The notes beneath the pieces were generated by a model. It ran no database searches, was not told the DNA's origin, and worked only from the letters and a program-made list of their open reading frames with translations. Below, piece after piece: positions 43,504 to 52,835 of a DNA stretch of 64,000 nt (positions are counted from its first letter, which is position 1; each line of letters opens with the position of its first letter). Made by a program: the position numbers and the translations under genes. Source of the stretch: Paraburkholderia sp. CNPSo 3274 (GTDB lineage Bacteria > Pseudomonadota > Gammaproteobacteria > Burkholderiales > Burkholderiaceae); NCBI RefSeq assembly GCF_024206475.1, contig NZ_JAMBPR010000008.1, positions 1 to 64,000 on the forward strand. Direction: 5' to 3'.

Positions 43504-46500
43504 TTACTGCAAACGCGCGCGGTGGCCCGCCGCGATGGCCGAGAGGAGCTCATGGCGGAGGCTTTCAATAAATTTCTCAACGTCGTCTGGGCTTTCGAGG
43601 TAGGTTTTGCCGCTCAGCTCGCTAGGACGCACAACTTTGATCGGACGCAGCGAAACAGCCGCGCTGGCCCCATTCGCGCCATTCGTTTTGTCACTTCCCT
43701 CCTCTGGTGCGCCATCAGCCAGCGGCTTGACCGCAGCCTTGCTTGTCTCGTTGAACTTGGCTGCGCGCGCGATCTTGTCCATCGCTTCGTCGAGAAGATC
43801 GCCGGCTCGCCCCTGCAAAAAGAGAATGCGCGGAATGCTGACCAAACCCGCCAACTGGGCCTTCAACGATTGAAGCGGACTGAGCGCCGCATTGCGCAGA
43901 CTCGGGTCCGCCTGGGCGGCATCGAGTGCCTGCTGCGCCTCGCCAATCTTCTCGTCAATCGAGCGAAGCGCGCGCTCACGCCGCTCGCCCGCGATCGCAT
44001 CGTTCACCTTCTCCACCGCCGCAACCAACCCTTCAATCCGACTGATCATCCCGTATGGCTCGGGGTTGCAGTGGATCATCTCCAATTCTGAGAGAGCGGC
44101 GGCCGCCTCCGGCACGTTGAGCAATGCCTCCTTGTTGTCGGAAAAGCTCGCAAGGGCATCGAGCAGGCGAGACCAGACGGGAACCTGGTTCTTGTAGAAC
44201 CCAAGCACGTCATGCACGTCGTCGGCCAGATCTTGCCAGTCATTGCGAGCCTGCACGAGCGCGTCCAAAAATTCGAAGGGGTCGCGCAGCGCGAGTTGTC
44301 GATCGATCGCGATCAATGCCCGCACAATCTGCGTGCCGCCAGGGTAATCCTTGTGCTCGGCTTTGCCCCTCGCTCGCTCGAGGTCCGTTTTAAGCTGGGT
44401 CAGATGGCTGCGGAACTCCGCGACGAGCGCGTCTTCCTCCTCCGGCGGCATGGTCGCAAACATGTCGCGATGCAACTCACGCGCGGCGGTGCGCGTCAGA
44501 GCATCCGACGTCTTGCGCTTCAGGATCGAGACGGTTTTAAAGCGGGCCGCTTTCGTCAGTGGCTCGATCGCCCCCAAGGAGTCTAAATCAGCTCCCTCCA
44601 TCACGAGCTTGATCTCGCCCGCCATGAACAGTCGAGCCACGAGCAGGACAATTTCCCACTCCGGCTTCCACCCCCAAGGCACCCCCGAGAAGCGGTCGAT
44701 GACGTCGGAGAGGAGCACGCGGCTGCTCTTAGCGACCACGTCGAGGTATTGACGCATTTCCGCCAACGCCAAGGCATTGCCGTCCTCGCCGCCCAGCGCC
44801 ATGCGTTGCTGGCCAACCGTGTCGGCCGTGAGAATCGCGCGAATTTCCGCGATCGGATCGGTTTGACGAACCTTGATGTAGCTGAGCTTCGAATAAGTGT
44901 TGGAAACCAAATAGTTCAGCATTTCGTCGAGCACAGCCGGCGGCGACTGCGGCTTGACCGACAGTCGCTGCCCCAACGCATAGAAGTCGCCCGTGCTCAT
45001 CATGTCCGTCAATTGCACGAGGAGGCGCGCTCGCCGGTCACGGTTCTCGTCCTTTCGCTCGTAGAGAATTCGTTTGAGCGAAGCCGTCGCCGTGTCCGCC
45101 TTCGGCGCGATGTATTTCTCGATCTGCAAATACGTTTTGAGCTCGACATAGACCCGAGGGTCGTTGCTCATGCGCAGCAAAGCCCGACCGGAGCCCTCAG
45201 CGCTCCGTCCGATGCACCGCGCCTCGTGCATCATCTCGTAGTCGACCCCTACGGGAGAAATCACCTCGAAGGTGAGCGCGGCATTTGCCAACTTATAAGG
45301 AACGCTATCGAGCAGCCGGTTGAACTCGTAATCGCTCTTCGTTTCGCGATGTCGAACCTTCGTTTGACCCGCAAGAATCTCGTCAAACACGAGCTCGGCA
45401 ACCAGCCGAGAGATTTCTGCTTCCGAGACGTTGACGGACTTGACCTCTTGTGAGACGTCACGCTCTTCGTTGGTCAGGAAAAACCACAGGTCGCCGTTTC
45501 GGCTCACCAGGTTTTGCCGCTCCAACCGCAAAAGCGAAGCCTCAATGTCCCGCTTGAACGCAAGCTTGTCCGCGTCGACGCGATTCAAGCAAAGCGTCGC
45601 GAGGTTGTCGATTGTGCCCTTCACCGCGTCCGCGTAGCGGATCAAGAACAACGTTCGAAGAAGCTTCCCGTCGAACTTCTCGAGCGCCGGATTGGACTCT
45701 GCTTGATCGATAGCGCGCTTGACCGAGGAATCCAGGAAGCTCTCGATTGCGGGATAGAAGTCGTAGAGAGGCACAAGTGCATCCGTCTCTTCATCGCGGT
45801 TGCGGTTGGCCGCCGTTTGAAACGCGTCGAGCATTGAGCGCTCGCCCCGAGCCAAGTGCCGTCCCGTTGCCCCAACCTTGCGTATCGACTCGAAGACTTT
45901 TTGCAGCAACTGAAATTGGTAAGGGGCGAATGGATAGTGAGTGGCGAAGTCCGCAGCATCGCGAAAGCGCCTAAAGGCCACCGCATGATCGGCAAACGAG
46001 ACCTGGTTATTGATGATGTCGCCCTTCTCCTTCCAGAGCGCCTCAAGCTCGGCCCGCGCTTCCGGCTTCTTTTCGAGCAAGCGATGCGAAATGACCTCGT
46101 CCGTGTTCGAGCTGGACAGGGACAGTCGCGTGTGAAAGCGACCGGTAATTTTCGAGAAGTCATTGGTTCGCGCCTGATTGGCTTCACCCAAGGTCGCGTC
46201 GATGTCCTCTTGGCTTGTGACGATCACCCACGCCCGCCCCTTGCACTCCGTCCCGAGCTCTTCGACGATCGTCTGCAAGTTCAGCATCAATTGGGTGTTC
46301 TTTCCGATGAACTGCCCCACTTCATCGACCAAAAAGACGATACGATGCTTGGGTCCCTTCGCGTCCAAGTATTTGCGCACCAGGGCGGCAAACCCCTCAA
46401 TGTTGATCTTGTAGGATTCGCGCGCGTTATCGAACCATTTCGCTGCCGACTCCGGCGACATATCCAACGCTTGGCTGAGCCCGGCAATCACATCGTCGCG

Positions 46501-47136
46501 CAGAAAATCCACCGCGTCACGTTCGTGCTCCCAGTCGTTGCCGTTCGCAGCCTTGAAGGCTTGTTTAAAGACGTCATAAGCGCCCTTGGAGATGAGATAG
46601 CGCTCCATCTCGGCCACATGCGGCGCATCCCCCGAAAGCCCTTGCATTTCGTTAAAGACACGCAAAAACACCTGCAAGATGGCGTCGCGATCTCCCTTGG
46701 AATCCGCCTTTGCATCAATGTTGAACAAGATCACATCGGTGTCGCCCGTGACAGCGCGCCGAATGTCGCTCACAAGCATGGGGTCTTTGATTTTTGAATC
46801 AAAAAATTCAATCGCTCGACGTGAGGGCTCGTCGCCAGGGTGGCTCGCTTCGAGGTTCGACAGCAGATACGACAAAATCTTAATGAAGTGCGACTTACCC
46901 GACCCGAAGAACCCCGACACCCAGACCCCCATCCTAGCAATGATGCTGGGGTCGTTCGGGTGGTCTGCTGTCGCGAGGTAGGCGTCGAAGAAACTGCGCA
47001 GGTATTGCGTGACCTCTTTGGTGGTCACATATTCGTCCAACTCCTGCCAGACGCTGGCTTCGTCGCGTTGGTCCGCTTTGATGACGCCGTTAATCGGCCG
47101 GTTAATTGGCTTTACAAAAAGCTCTTGGATTTTCAT
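43504..47136 (-). CDS. brxC: BREX ATPase BrxC
   Basis: A 1210-aa ATPase with a P-loop near residue 77 (FFGSGKSHFIKILSYLL) and Walker B-like HRIVFLVDEVGQFIG near 265. It belongs to the large BrxC/PglY family (DUF6079-like) and is required for both methylation and phage restriction in characterised BREX-1 systems. A long helical C-terminal half follows. It starts 15 bases after brxB. Confidence 0.95.
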   Translation of the reverse strand: MKIQELFVKPINRPINGVIKADQRDEASVWQELDEYVTTKEVTQYLRSFFDAYLATADHPNDPSIIARMGVWVSGFFGSGKSHFIKILSYLLSNLEASHPGDEPSRRAIEFFDSKIKDPMLVSDIRRAVTGDTDVILFNIDAKADSKGDRDAILQVFLRVFNEMQGLSGDAPHVAEMERYLISKGAYDVFKQAFKAANGNDWEHERDAVDFLRDDVIAGLSQALDMSPESAAKWFDNARESYKINIEGFAALVRKYLDAKGPKHRIVFLVDEVGQFIGKNTQLMLNLQTIVEELGTECKGRAWVIVTSQEDIDATLGEANQARTNDFSKITGRFHTRLSLSSSNTDEVISHRLLEKKPEARAELEALWKEKGDIINNQVSFADHAVAFRRFRDAADFATHYPFAPYQFQLLQKVFESIRKVGATGRHLARGERSMLDAFQTAANRNRDEETDALVPLYDFYPAIESFLDSSVKRAIDQAESNPALEKFDGKLLRTLFLIRYADAVKGTIDNLATLCLNRVDADKLAFKRDIEASLLRLERQNLVSRNGDLWFFLTNEERDVSQEVKSVNVSEAEISRLVAELVFDEILAGQTKVRHRETKSDYEFNRLLDSVPYKLANAALTFEVISPVGVDYEMMHEARCIGRSAEGSGRALLRMSNDPRVYVELKTYLQIEKYIAPKADTATASLKRILYERKDENRDRRARLLVQLTDMMSTGDFYALGQRLSVKPQSPPAVLDEMLNYLVSNTYSKLSYIKVRQTDPIAEIRAILTADTVGQQRMALGGEDGNALALAEMRQYLDVVAKSSRVLLSDVIDRFSGVPWGWKPEWEIVLLVARLFMAGEIKLVMEGADLDSLGAIEPLTKAARFKTVSILKRKTSDALTRTAARELHRDMFATMPPEEEDALVAEFRSHLTQLKTDLERARGKAEHKDYPGGTQIVRALIAIDRQLALRDPFEFLDALVQARNDWQDLADDVHDVLGFYKNQVPVWSRLLDALASFSDNKEALLNVPEAAAALSELEMIHCNPEPYGMISRIEGLVAAVEKVNDAIAGERRERALRSIDEKIGEAQQALDAAQADPSLRNAALSPLQSLKAQLAGLVSIPRILFLQGRAGDLLDEAMDKIARAAKFNETSKAAVKPLADGAPEEGSDKTNGANGASAAVSLRPIKVVRPSELSGKTYLESPDDVEKFIESLRHELLSAIAAGHRARLQ

Positions 47137-47151
47137 CGGTCCCTCGAAGCA

Positions 47152-47730
47152 TTAGGGCACCAGGCTGAAAGCCCGGTAATAGTTGTCGTCGACAAGCGTG
47201 TTGAACAACCGGAGCGATTGCCCGTCGTATCGGCCCGGATAGAACATCAGCAACGGCGTGTTGCTCATGTGGGGGTGCAGCGCGGAAAGAAGCGTGTGAG
47301 TGCGTAGCATCGGATAAACGGCACCGACGCCTTTCACGATCAATAGGTCGAGGTCCTCGACGCTGAACTGCTCGACGATCCGCGCGGCGAGGCGATCCTC
47401 TTTGAGCACGGAGCGCAGCGACGTCAGCAGAGCGTCGTCGCCTTTGGTCCGTTGCATCTCGAACGCTTTATCCAACAAGCGGCGATCTTCGAGCAACCCA
47501 ATCACGCACTCAAATAGATCCACCGTTGCAAAACGCAAATCGGGCGTTTGCTTACGAACGCCGGGCTCGATGACTTCTGCGAGCCAGCTGCGCACCTTCA
47601 TTTCCTGATCAGGCGGGTAGTCAAAAATCCAGAATCCAATTTCGCCGCCCGCCCCTTCGTTTTCGAGCACATCGGCAGACAGCATGCGCGGCAGCACTTG
47701 ATTCAATCGGTCGTCAAAATTGGCGCTCAT
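47152..47730 (-). CDS. brxB: BREX protein BrxB
   Basis: A 192-aa protein of the DUF1788/BrxB family. Family blocks are EIGFWIFDYPPDQE near 31, DLLIVKGVGAVYPMLRTHTL near 130 and PLLMFYPGRYDGQSLRLF near 158. Its biochemical role is not settled but it is needed for BREX function. The start overlaps the brxA stop as ATGA. Confidence 0.93.
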   Translation of the reverse strand: MSANFDDRLNQVLPRMLSADVLENEGAGGEIGFWIFDYPPDQEMKVRSWLAEVIEPGVRKQTPDLRFATVDLFECVIGLLEDRRLLDKAFEMQRTKGDDALLTSLRSVLKEDRLAARIVEQFSVEDLDLLIVKGVGAVYPMLRTHTLLSALHPHMSNTPLLMFYPGRYDGQSLRLFNTLVDDNYYRAFSLVP

Positions 47731-48317
47731 GCAAGGTTCTCCAAGCGCGCGAGCGTTTCCGCATCGCCGAAGCGTTTGAGGTAAGCCTCGGCCCGAGGGT
47801 GCACCAAGGGCGGTGTCAGACCGCGCCGGCCGGTGGAATCGAGGTATTTGGCTTCGAAGAGGATGCGGACGATGACTTGAAAGAGCTTCTCGCGGGTTGA
47901 CTCAGCCCACCGCGCGACCGCGTCATCGCGGTGCTCGCACTCAGCGAGGAAGCCGTCCCATCGGTGATGACTCAGATTCTTTTCGAGGTGCCGCAGATCC
48001 ACCGCGTAGACATCGCGCATGAAGTCGCCCAGCAGCCGGCTGTGACGGATCGCCGCGGAGAGCAAAATCTGTCGGCAAAGCTCGATGTCGCCTTCGGCCA
48101 CGAGTCGAATGCCCTCTTCGTCCAAGGTCTGGAGGCGACGGCGTATCAAGCGCGCTTGACGCTTGGCAGTGGCCGGCTTCTTCTGCAACAAATTCTCGTC
48201 GTTCAGGGCCGCTTCCCATTGCTCGTCGCTGGGTCGCGAAAGCAAAAGGGTCGCGATCCGCCGGCTCTCCGGAATCATCAGCGACCCGGCGGAGATTTCG
48301 GCGTTATAAATTCCCAC
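47727..48317 (-). CDS. brxA: BREX protein BrxA
   Basis: A 196-aa all-helical DNA-binding protein (DUF1819), first gene of the BREX operon. It has AGSLMIPESRRIATLLLSRP near residue 9 and a helical body to RFGDAETLARLENLA. The start is placed at a GTG (48317) because GAGGAAG lies six bases upstream and the resulting start, GIYNAEISAGSLM, matches BrxA N-termini and length. A further 58 codons are open upstream but look non-coding. Confidence 0.9.
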   Translation of the reverse strand: MGIYNAEISAGSLMIPESRRIATLLLSRPSDEQWEAALNDENLLQKKPATAKRQARLIRRRLQTLDEEGIRLVAEGDIELCRQILLSAAIRHSRLLGDFMRDVYAVDLRHLEKNLSHHRWDGFLAECEHRDDAVARWAESTREKLFQVIVRILFEAKYLDSTGRRGLTPPLVHPRAEAYLKRFGDAETLARLENLA

Positions 48318-48826
48318 AGCCGACTTCCTCAACAAAAGCCTCGGATGACGTGGGGTGCTTTGACCCCGCTGTCGGCTTTGCACATGGCCGATCGCTCCCG
48401 TTTTGATCACGCTTTCCATCCATCTTCTGGCTATCTCAGAATTCGCCCCATGCTGCGTCTGTTGCGTGCAGCTGCAGGCTTGAAGCGGCAATTATCGCGT
48501 ACTTTCCGCTCGTACCCGAACAAAACCGGGACGGATTGCAGAGCTTGGCCGAGGTATTCTCCACTGCCGCAGCATCGCCGGACGAGCTTCACCGTAAACG
48601 GTCTACCGGGACCGGGAGACGACCAGGCATGCCTGGAACAGTGCAAGCTCTCAGTCCCGAGTACGAGCGACGAGGGGTGCCACAGGTCAGCGCATTGCTC
48701 GCGTTCGAACGCAGCGCCGCTTGAAAGGGCCGGCTCTCCATCAAACCCTAATATTCAGACTACCCAGAGCAAGTCTCGCGACCGTCTCTGCCGCATTCAA
48801 AATCGACGGCATAAATACGACGGTTT
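48318..48826. other. BREX upstream region
   Basis: About 500 bases upstream of brxA. Several short frames cross it, none with recognisable features. It should contain the BREX promoter. No WYL-type brxR regulator gene, often found here, is present. Confidence 0.5.
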
Positions 48827-48850
48827 ACACACAACGAATTTGTTGTGTGT
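48827..48850. promoter_or_regulatory. 24-bp palindrome, putative operator
   Basis: ACACACAAC-GAATTT-GTTGTGTGT is a perfect 9-6-9 inverted repeat. It ends ten bases before the ATG of the 67-aa frame at 48861, a usual place for an autoregulatory operator. It is also upstream of the BREX operon on the other strand (510 bases away). Confidence 0.6.
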
Positions 48851-48860
48851 AGGTGATCTC

Positions 48861-49064
48861 ATGCTATCAAACTCAATCATTAGCACTGACCGGCAGGCCA
48901 GAGAGGTGGCTGCTGCCATCGAGCAGGTCAGCCGCGCCCTCCCCTCTGAACAGCCCCTTCTAAAATCCATCGTCGACGGCTTACCGCGCGCAGTGACTGA
49001 TGGTGTCCGCGGCCTCGCTTCGCTGAGCCACCGAAATATTCGCTCACGAGTCTATTGGCACTAA
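48861..49064 (+). CDS. 67-aa hypothetical protein downstream of palindrome
   Basis: A short frame starting MLSNSIISTDRQAREVAAAI with AGGTGA before the ATG. The protein is helical (VAAAIEQVSRALPSEQPLL) with a basic end SHRNIRSRVYWH. It converges on mcrC with a 21-base overlap. I do not recognise a family; it may be a truncated gene. Support is its position behind a perfect palindrome. Confidence 0.38.
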   Translation: MLSNSIISTDRQAREVAAAIEQVSRALPSEQPLLKSIVDGLPRAVTDGVRGLASLSHRNIRSRVYWH

Positions 49065-50456
49065 GGTGACTTCGACGGAGGCTGTTTCGTCGCAATTGAG
49101 ACTGATCCAGAAGGTTGGCGGGCCTTCGGACGGTAGCTCTGCGCCCGAGAGGATCGGATAGGCCAACCTGGCTTGCCGGCAGCCAAAGCGGATCATGTAG
49201 GCGAGCACCTGACGCACATCCGACTCGTCCACTCCCCAATCTGGACGCGCGGGCCGCAACTCCTTCCACTTGGCGTCGACGATGGCCTGCGGCGATCCAG
49301 CGCGCCGGTCGGTCTTCTCGGACCAAAGCTGGACATCGGGCATCAACCGAAACGCTTGTATGGCGCTGCCTGATCCGGGAGGCGCACCGATGGTAGGGCC
49401 AATTGTCGCTAGGCGCCGTACCGCGCCTTTAAGCTGCACGGCGATACCCTCGGGTGCGTTGGCGCGTTCGTGTCGGGCGACCCAGTGCTCGAAGAGGGTC
49501 TCCATGTTGAAAAGGAGTGCCGGGGCTGGTGACGAACCGGCCGCAAGTGATGGCGAAAGTACGTCAAGCAGAAGTTGCGCCCAGCGCAGGGCTTCGTTGT
49601 AGCGAGTGGTCTCCCGGGCGCGTTTTAGCTTGGCCACGCTCCCGGCGTCCATCCGGACCAAGGTGACGTCGCTGAAGAAGGCACGCGCTTCAAGCCACAG
49701 GCGTTCAGTGGAGCGCTTGCGCAGGTGCGGACGGCACCGCTCAATGGCCGCGAGGAGCGCTTGATTGTAGGGGTTATCAAGCGAGAGGTCGTCTCGGAAG
49801 CAACGCCAGAGTCCAGGGCGCGACGCCGCCAGACGCTCCGACTCGAAAAGCAGCAATCGGCCGCGCAGCACCGACTGGTCGTCCACCGTCTCAACGTAGC
49901 GTGTGAGCAGCCCGCCCTTGGCCACACGCAGAGCTTCCCGAAGGAAGCTGCGGATAAACAGGTCCAGCAGTGGCGCCCGGTCCGATGCCTGTGGCGCGAG
50001 GTCAATCGGAGAAATGGGCAGGTTCTCACCACACTGGAGCAGACGTAACAATGCACGACGCGCACGCGCTAGGCGCTCCGGTCGCGACCCGGTGCCCGCG
50101 AGGCTAGCGGCGTTGGCGCGTGTCTCACCCAATCCACCCCATACCTTGGGAAGGATCTCAAGCGTGGTGACCTCGGCCCCCGGCTTCGGGCTCGCACCAT
50201 CCCCCAACCGGCCACTAGGCAGGCGCACCAAACCGCAGTGCATAGAGAGCGCGATGCGCTCGCCCTCGCGTACGCAGAAACCCCGTTGTACGCTGTTGAG
50301 TTTCACGAGGGTCAATGCTTCCGCCTCGGTCACCAGCAAAGGCTGATCCTCGTCACGTGAGAACTCGCTCGCGAGCTGACGCTGGCGTGCAACCTGTTCA
50401 TCGGTAGCGACCCGCAGGCTCTCGCGTTCGAATACGGCCAGCGAAAATCTCGACAT
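49044..50456 (-). CDS. mcrC: McrC-family restriction subunit
   Basis: A 470-aa protein of the McrC family, the nuclease subunit that works with the GTPase McrB in modification-dependent restriction. The C-terminal PD-(D/E)xK core is visible: FRLMPDVQLWS near 370 and AIVDAKWKEL near 392, with QVLAYMIRFGC after it. Central HWVARHERANAP region is typical. ATG at 50456 was preferred over a TTG at 50471. No complete mcrB lies upstream, so it may be inactive unless a partner exists elsewhere. Confidence 0.87.
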   Translation of the reverse strand: MSRFSLAVFERESLRVATDEQVARQRQLASEFSRDEDQPLLVTEAEALTLVKLNSVQRGFCVREGERIALSMHCGLVRLPSGRLGDGASPKPGAEVTTLEILPKVWGGLGETRANAASLAGTGSRPERLARARRALLRLLQCGENLPISPIDLAPQASDRAPLLDLFIRSFLREALRVAKGGLLTRYVETVDDQSVLRGRLLLFESERLAASRPGLWRCFRDDLSLDNPYNQALLAAIERCRPHLRKRSTERLWLEARAFFSDVTLVRMDAGSVAKLKRARETTRYNEALRWAQLLLDVLSPSLAAGSSPAPALLFNMETLFEHWVARHERANAPEGIAVQLKGAVRRLATIGPTIGAPPGSGSAIQAFRLMPDVQLWSEKTDRRAGSPQAIVDAKWKELRPARPDWGVDESDVRQVLAYMIRFGCRQARLAYPILSGAELPSEGPPTFWISLNCDETASVEVTLVPIDS

Positions 50457-50467
50457 CGTGCTCTCGA

Positions 50468-50653
50468 TCAAGCTGTACGGGCTGATGCGTCCGCGCCCGC
50501 TGGATTTGCGTCAGCCGCAGCGGAACCTAGCTCTTCTGACCTTTCGTCTTCAATTCTTTTGAACTCTTCGGGGTCTTCGAACTCCTCCTCGCCTTCTTCC
50601 TCCTCATCAGAAGAGACAGGCACTGGCAGGTCGCCGATAGCGGCGGCGAGCAA
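50468..50653 (-). pseudogene. Acidic short frame, possible McrB C-terminal remnant
   Basis: A 61-aa frame (TTG start) immediately before mcrC, ending 12 bases before its ATG. It is highly acidic (SSDEEEEGEEEFEDPEEF). The frame is open further upstream, where it reads RLPSSWRGYLRGELLAAAI, which resembles the end of a McrB-type ATPase, but then runs antisense into the start of the HEPN gene. Either a remnant of mcrB or non-coding. Confidence 0.33.
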
Positions 50654-50869
50654 CTCACCTCGCAGGTAACCGCGCCAGCTAGACGGGAGTCGCGTGATGA
50701 CGCAAATACCGAATAAGTTTTCCGATCTCTGTCTTCATCTCAGCGCTTTGCTAGATAGCAACCCTGCGGAGGCGGTAAGACGAGCCCGAAAAATCGTAAG
50801 CGATCCATTATCGCCGTCCCTCTGAGTAGTGGACAGGCGCGTTGATTCGTGGAGTGGATATGCTGCGAA

Positions 50870-52450
50870 TCAGTTCTGGGGGGACGGCATCCGCCAAGGC
50901 ACGAGCGCCTCGTAGTCGTCGGCGGTCTTTGCCAGAGGCAGGCGCTCGAACAGCCAGGTCAGGTAACGGTATGGATCGATACCATTGGCCTTGCAGGTTT
51001 CAACGAGACTAAAGAGATTTGCGCTGGCATGTGCGCCGGCAACCGTATCTGCGAACAGGAAGCCCTTGCGTGCGACGACAAACGGGCGAATGGAATTTTC
51101 ACAGAAATTGTTCGATGCCGGCCAGTCGCCGTTCTCGAGGTAACGCACAAGCTTCGGCCACTGCTCACGCAGATAGGTCAGTGCCCTGCCAAGCAGGCTC
51201 TGGGGCAGCACCCCTGTAGACTGCTCGATCATGAGATCCTTGATGACCTGGAGTACGCGGGCGCTATAGCGTTGACGCAGGCGATGACGCCGGTCTGCAT
51301 TCCACGTTTTACTGCGTGCCTCGGCGGCAAACAACTTGCCAAACAGCTTGATGAAGCGTGTTGCAAGCAGATCCGGCGTACGTGCCGCCTTGGGAACATT
51401 TTCCTCGGCCTTGACGAAGTAACGTCTCGCGTGAACGAGGCAACCAAGGTGCACGAGCTTGTAGCGCTCGGCGATACCGTTATAAGCCTCGTAGCCATCG
51501 GTCATCAGCGCAGCGCCTTCCTGCACGCCGGCGAACAGCCTGTCAGCCAGCTTCGCCCCACGACCCGGCGTGTAGGTATAGCAACAGATCGGGATTCCCG
51601 TGCCCGTCATCTGACACCACAGGTAGCTCTTCGTCTGTGGCTTGCGCCCTTTCTCCTTGAGCACCTGGAAGGTCGTCTCGTCAGCGAGGATCACCGCTGA
51701 CTCAAGCAGCGCGTCGCGCATCAGGTTGATCACCGGCTGCGTTGCGAGGCCGACCTTGACCATGCTGGCCGCGATCGTGTTGGACGAGATATCACCACCG
51801 AAGCGGCGAAGCAGGCCAGCCTGACGATACAGCGGCATGCCAAACTGGAATTTACCCGCCGCGATCCAGGCAAGTGCGGATTCGGTCAGGAGTCCTCGTG
51901 GGATGATACGCGGTGGCGCCGGTGTGACCTTGATGCCCAGATCACAACACGGGCATGCATACTTGACCCGCTGATGCTGGATCACGCGTAGCTGCTCAGG
52001 AATCACGTCGAGTTGTTCGCTGATTTCCACGCCAAACTCGACCAGGGCATGGCCGTCGTTGCTGCAGAAACGCTCGGCCTCCGGAAGTTCGTGCCGACGG
52101 ATCACGCGGGGCAGACCGGGATCGAGGGGCTTTCGGTGGCCGCGCTTTTTGCGTGTATGCGCACCGACCTTCGTTTCGGGCGTATCTTCCTGGGCGGGTG
52201 CCGCATTCGCGCCCAGCGCCTCAGCTTCGTTGAACAGCCCGAACTGTTCCGGATCCCGTGCTTCGCTCTTTGCGCCAAACAGCTCACGCCGGTAGGCACG
52301 CAGCCGTTCCTCGGCCAGGTCGCGCTCCGCGCTCACCAGACGCAGCATGCTGCAGGTTTCCTCGTGCTCGCGCTCAAGGGTGGCATACGCCTCGCGCATG
52401 GCGAGTAACGCATTGAGTTCGTCAGCGGAGATCGTGATCTGGGCGGGCAT
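50870..52450 (-). CDS. tnpC: IS66 transposase TnpC
   Basis: A 526-aa DDE transposase of IS66. It starts with a leucine-zipper/coiled-coil region (LNALLAMREAYATLEREHEE), a zinc-finger-like region with CSNDGH and CPCCDLG, then the catalytic domain (VILADETTFQVL, LMTDGYEAYNGI, NNFCENSIRPFVVARKGFLF). The family C-terminal domain LFSLVETCKANGIDPYRYL is present. Full length. Confidence 0.95.
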   Translation of the reverse strand: MPAQITISADELNALLAMREAYATLEREHEETCSMLRLVSAERDLAEERLRAYRRELFGAKSEARDPEQFGLFNEAEALGANAAPAQEDTPETKVGAHTRKKRGHRKPLDPGLPRVIRRHELPEAERFCSNDGHALVEFGVEISEQLDVIPEQLRVIQHQRVKYACPCCDLGIKVTPAPPRIIPRGLLTESALAWIAAGKFQFGMPLYRQAGLLRRFGGDISSNTIAASMVKVGLATQPVINLMRDALLESAVILADETTFQVLKEKGRKPQTKSYLWCQMTGTGIPICCYTYTPGRGAKLADRLFAGVQEGAALMTDGYEAYNGIAERYKLVHLGCLVHARRYFVKAEENVPKAARTPDLLATRFIKLFGKLFAAEARSKTWNADRRHRLRQRYSARVLQVIKDLMIEQSTGVLPQSLLGRALTYLREQWPKLVRYLENGDWPASNNFCENSIRPFVVARKGFLFADTVAGAHASANLFSLVETCKANGIDPYRYLTWLFERLPLAKTADDYEALVPWRMPSPQN

Positions 52451-52481
52451 GCCGGATTAGACCATGCATGCTCGCCCATGT

Positions 52482-52835
52482 TCAGCTCACGCGCAAATAT
52501 TCCTCCCGTGGATATCCGCGGATCGAAGTGATGTCATCGCCATCGAGCAGCGCGTGCAGTGCCGCCGACGTCAATGCCACGACTTCGGTCTTCCTGTCGG
52601 GCCAGATAAAACGGCTTGTTTCAAGGCGCTTCGTCATCAGCCAGAAACCACTACCATCCCAACCGATGATCTTGACCCTGTCACGACGGCGGTTTCCGAA
52701 GATATAAAGAGAGGAGTCCATCGGGTTCAGATGCATGGCCTGCTCGACGAGAATCGACAGGCTGTTCATGCCGTAGCGGAAATCGACGGGATCGCGGTGC
52801 AGGTACACCCTCAGGTTTTCGTCGAAGCGGAACAC
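52482..52835 (-). CDS. tnpB: IS66 accessory protein TnpB
   Basis: A 117-aa IS66 Orf2 protein: VYLHRDPVDFRYGMNSLSIL, YIFGNRRRDRVKIIGWDGSG and WLMTKRLETSRF are the family signature. It starts inside the end of tnpA (25-base overlap). Required for transposition together with TnpA; mechanism unclear. Confidence 0.95.
   Translation of the reverse strand: MFRFDENLRVYLHRDPVDFRYGMNSLSILVEQAMHLNPMDSSLYIFGNRRRDRVKIIGWDGSGFWLMTKRLETSRFIWPDRKTEVVALTSAALHALLDGDDITSIRGYPREEYLRVS

Noticed and set aside
48431-48646. 71-aa arginine-rich minus-strand frame before brxA
   Set aside because: No start signal or family; composition typical of chance frames in GC-rich DNA.
48318-49064. Long plus-strand open frame from 47931 through to 49064
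   Set aside because: Its first part is antisense to brxA and shows no domain; only the last 67 codons after the palindrome are kept as a candidate.
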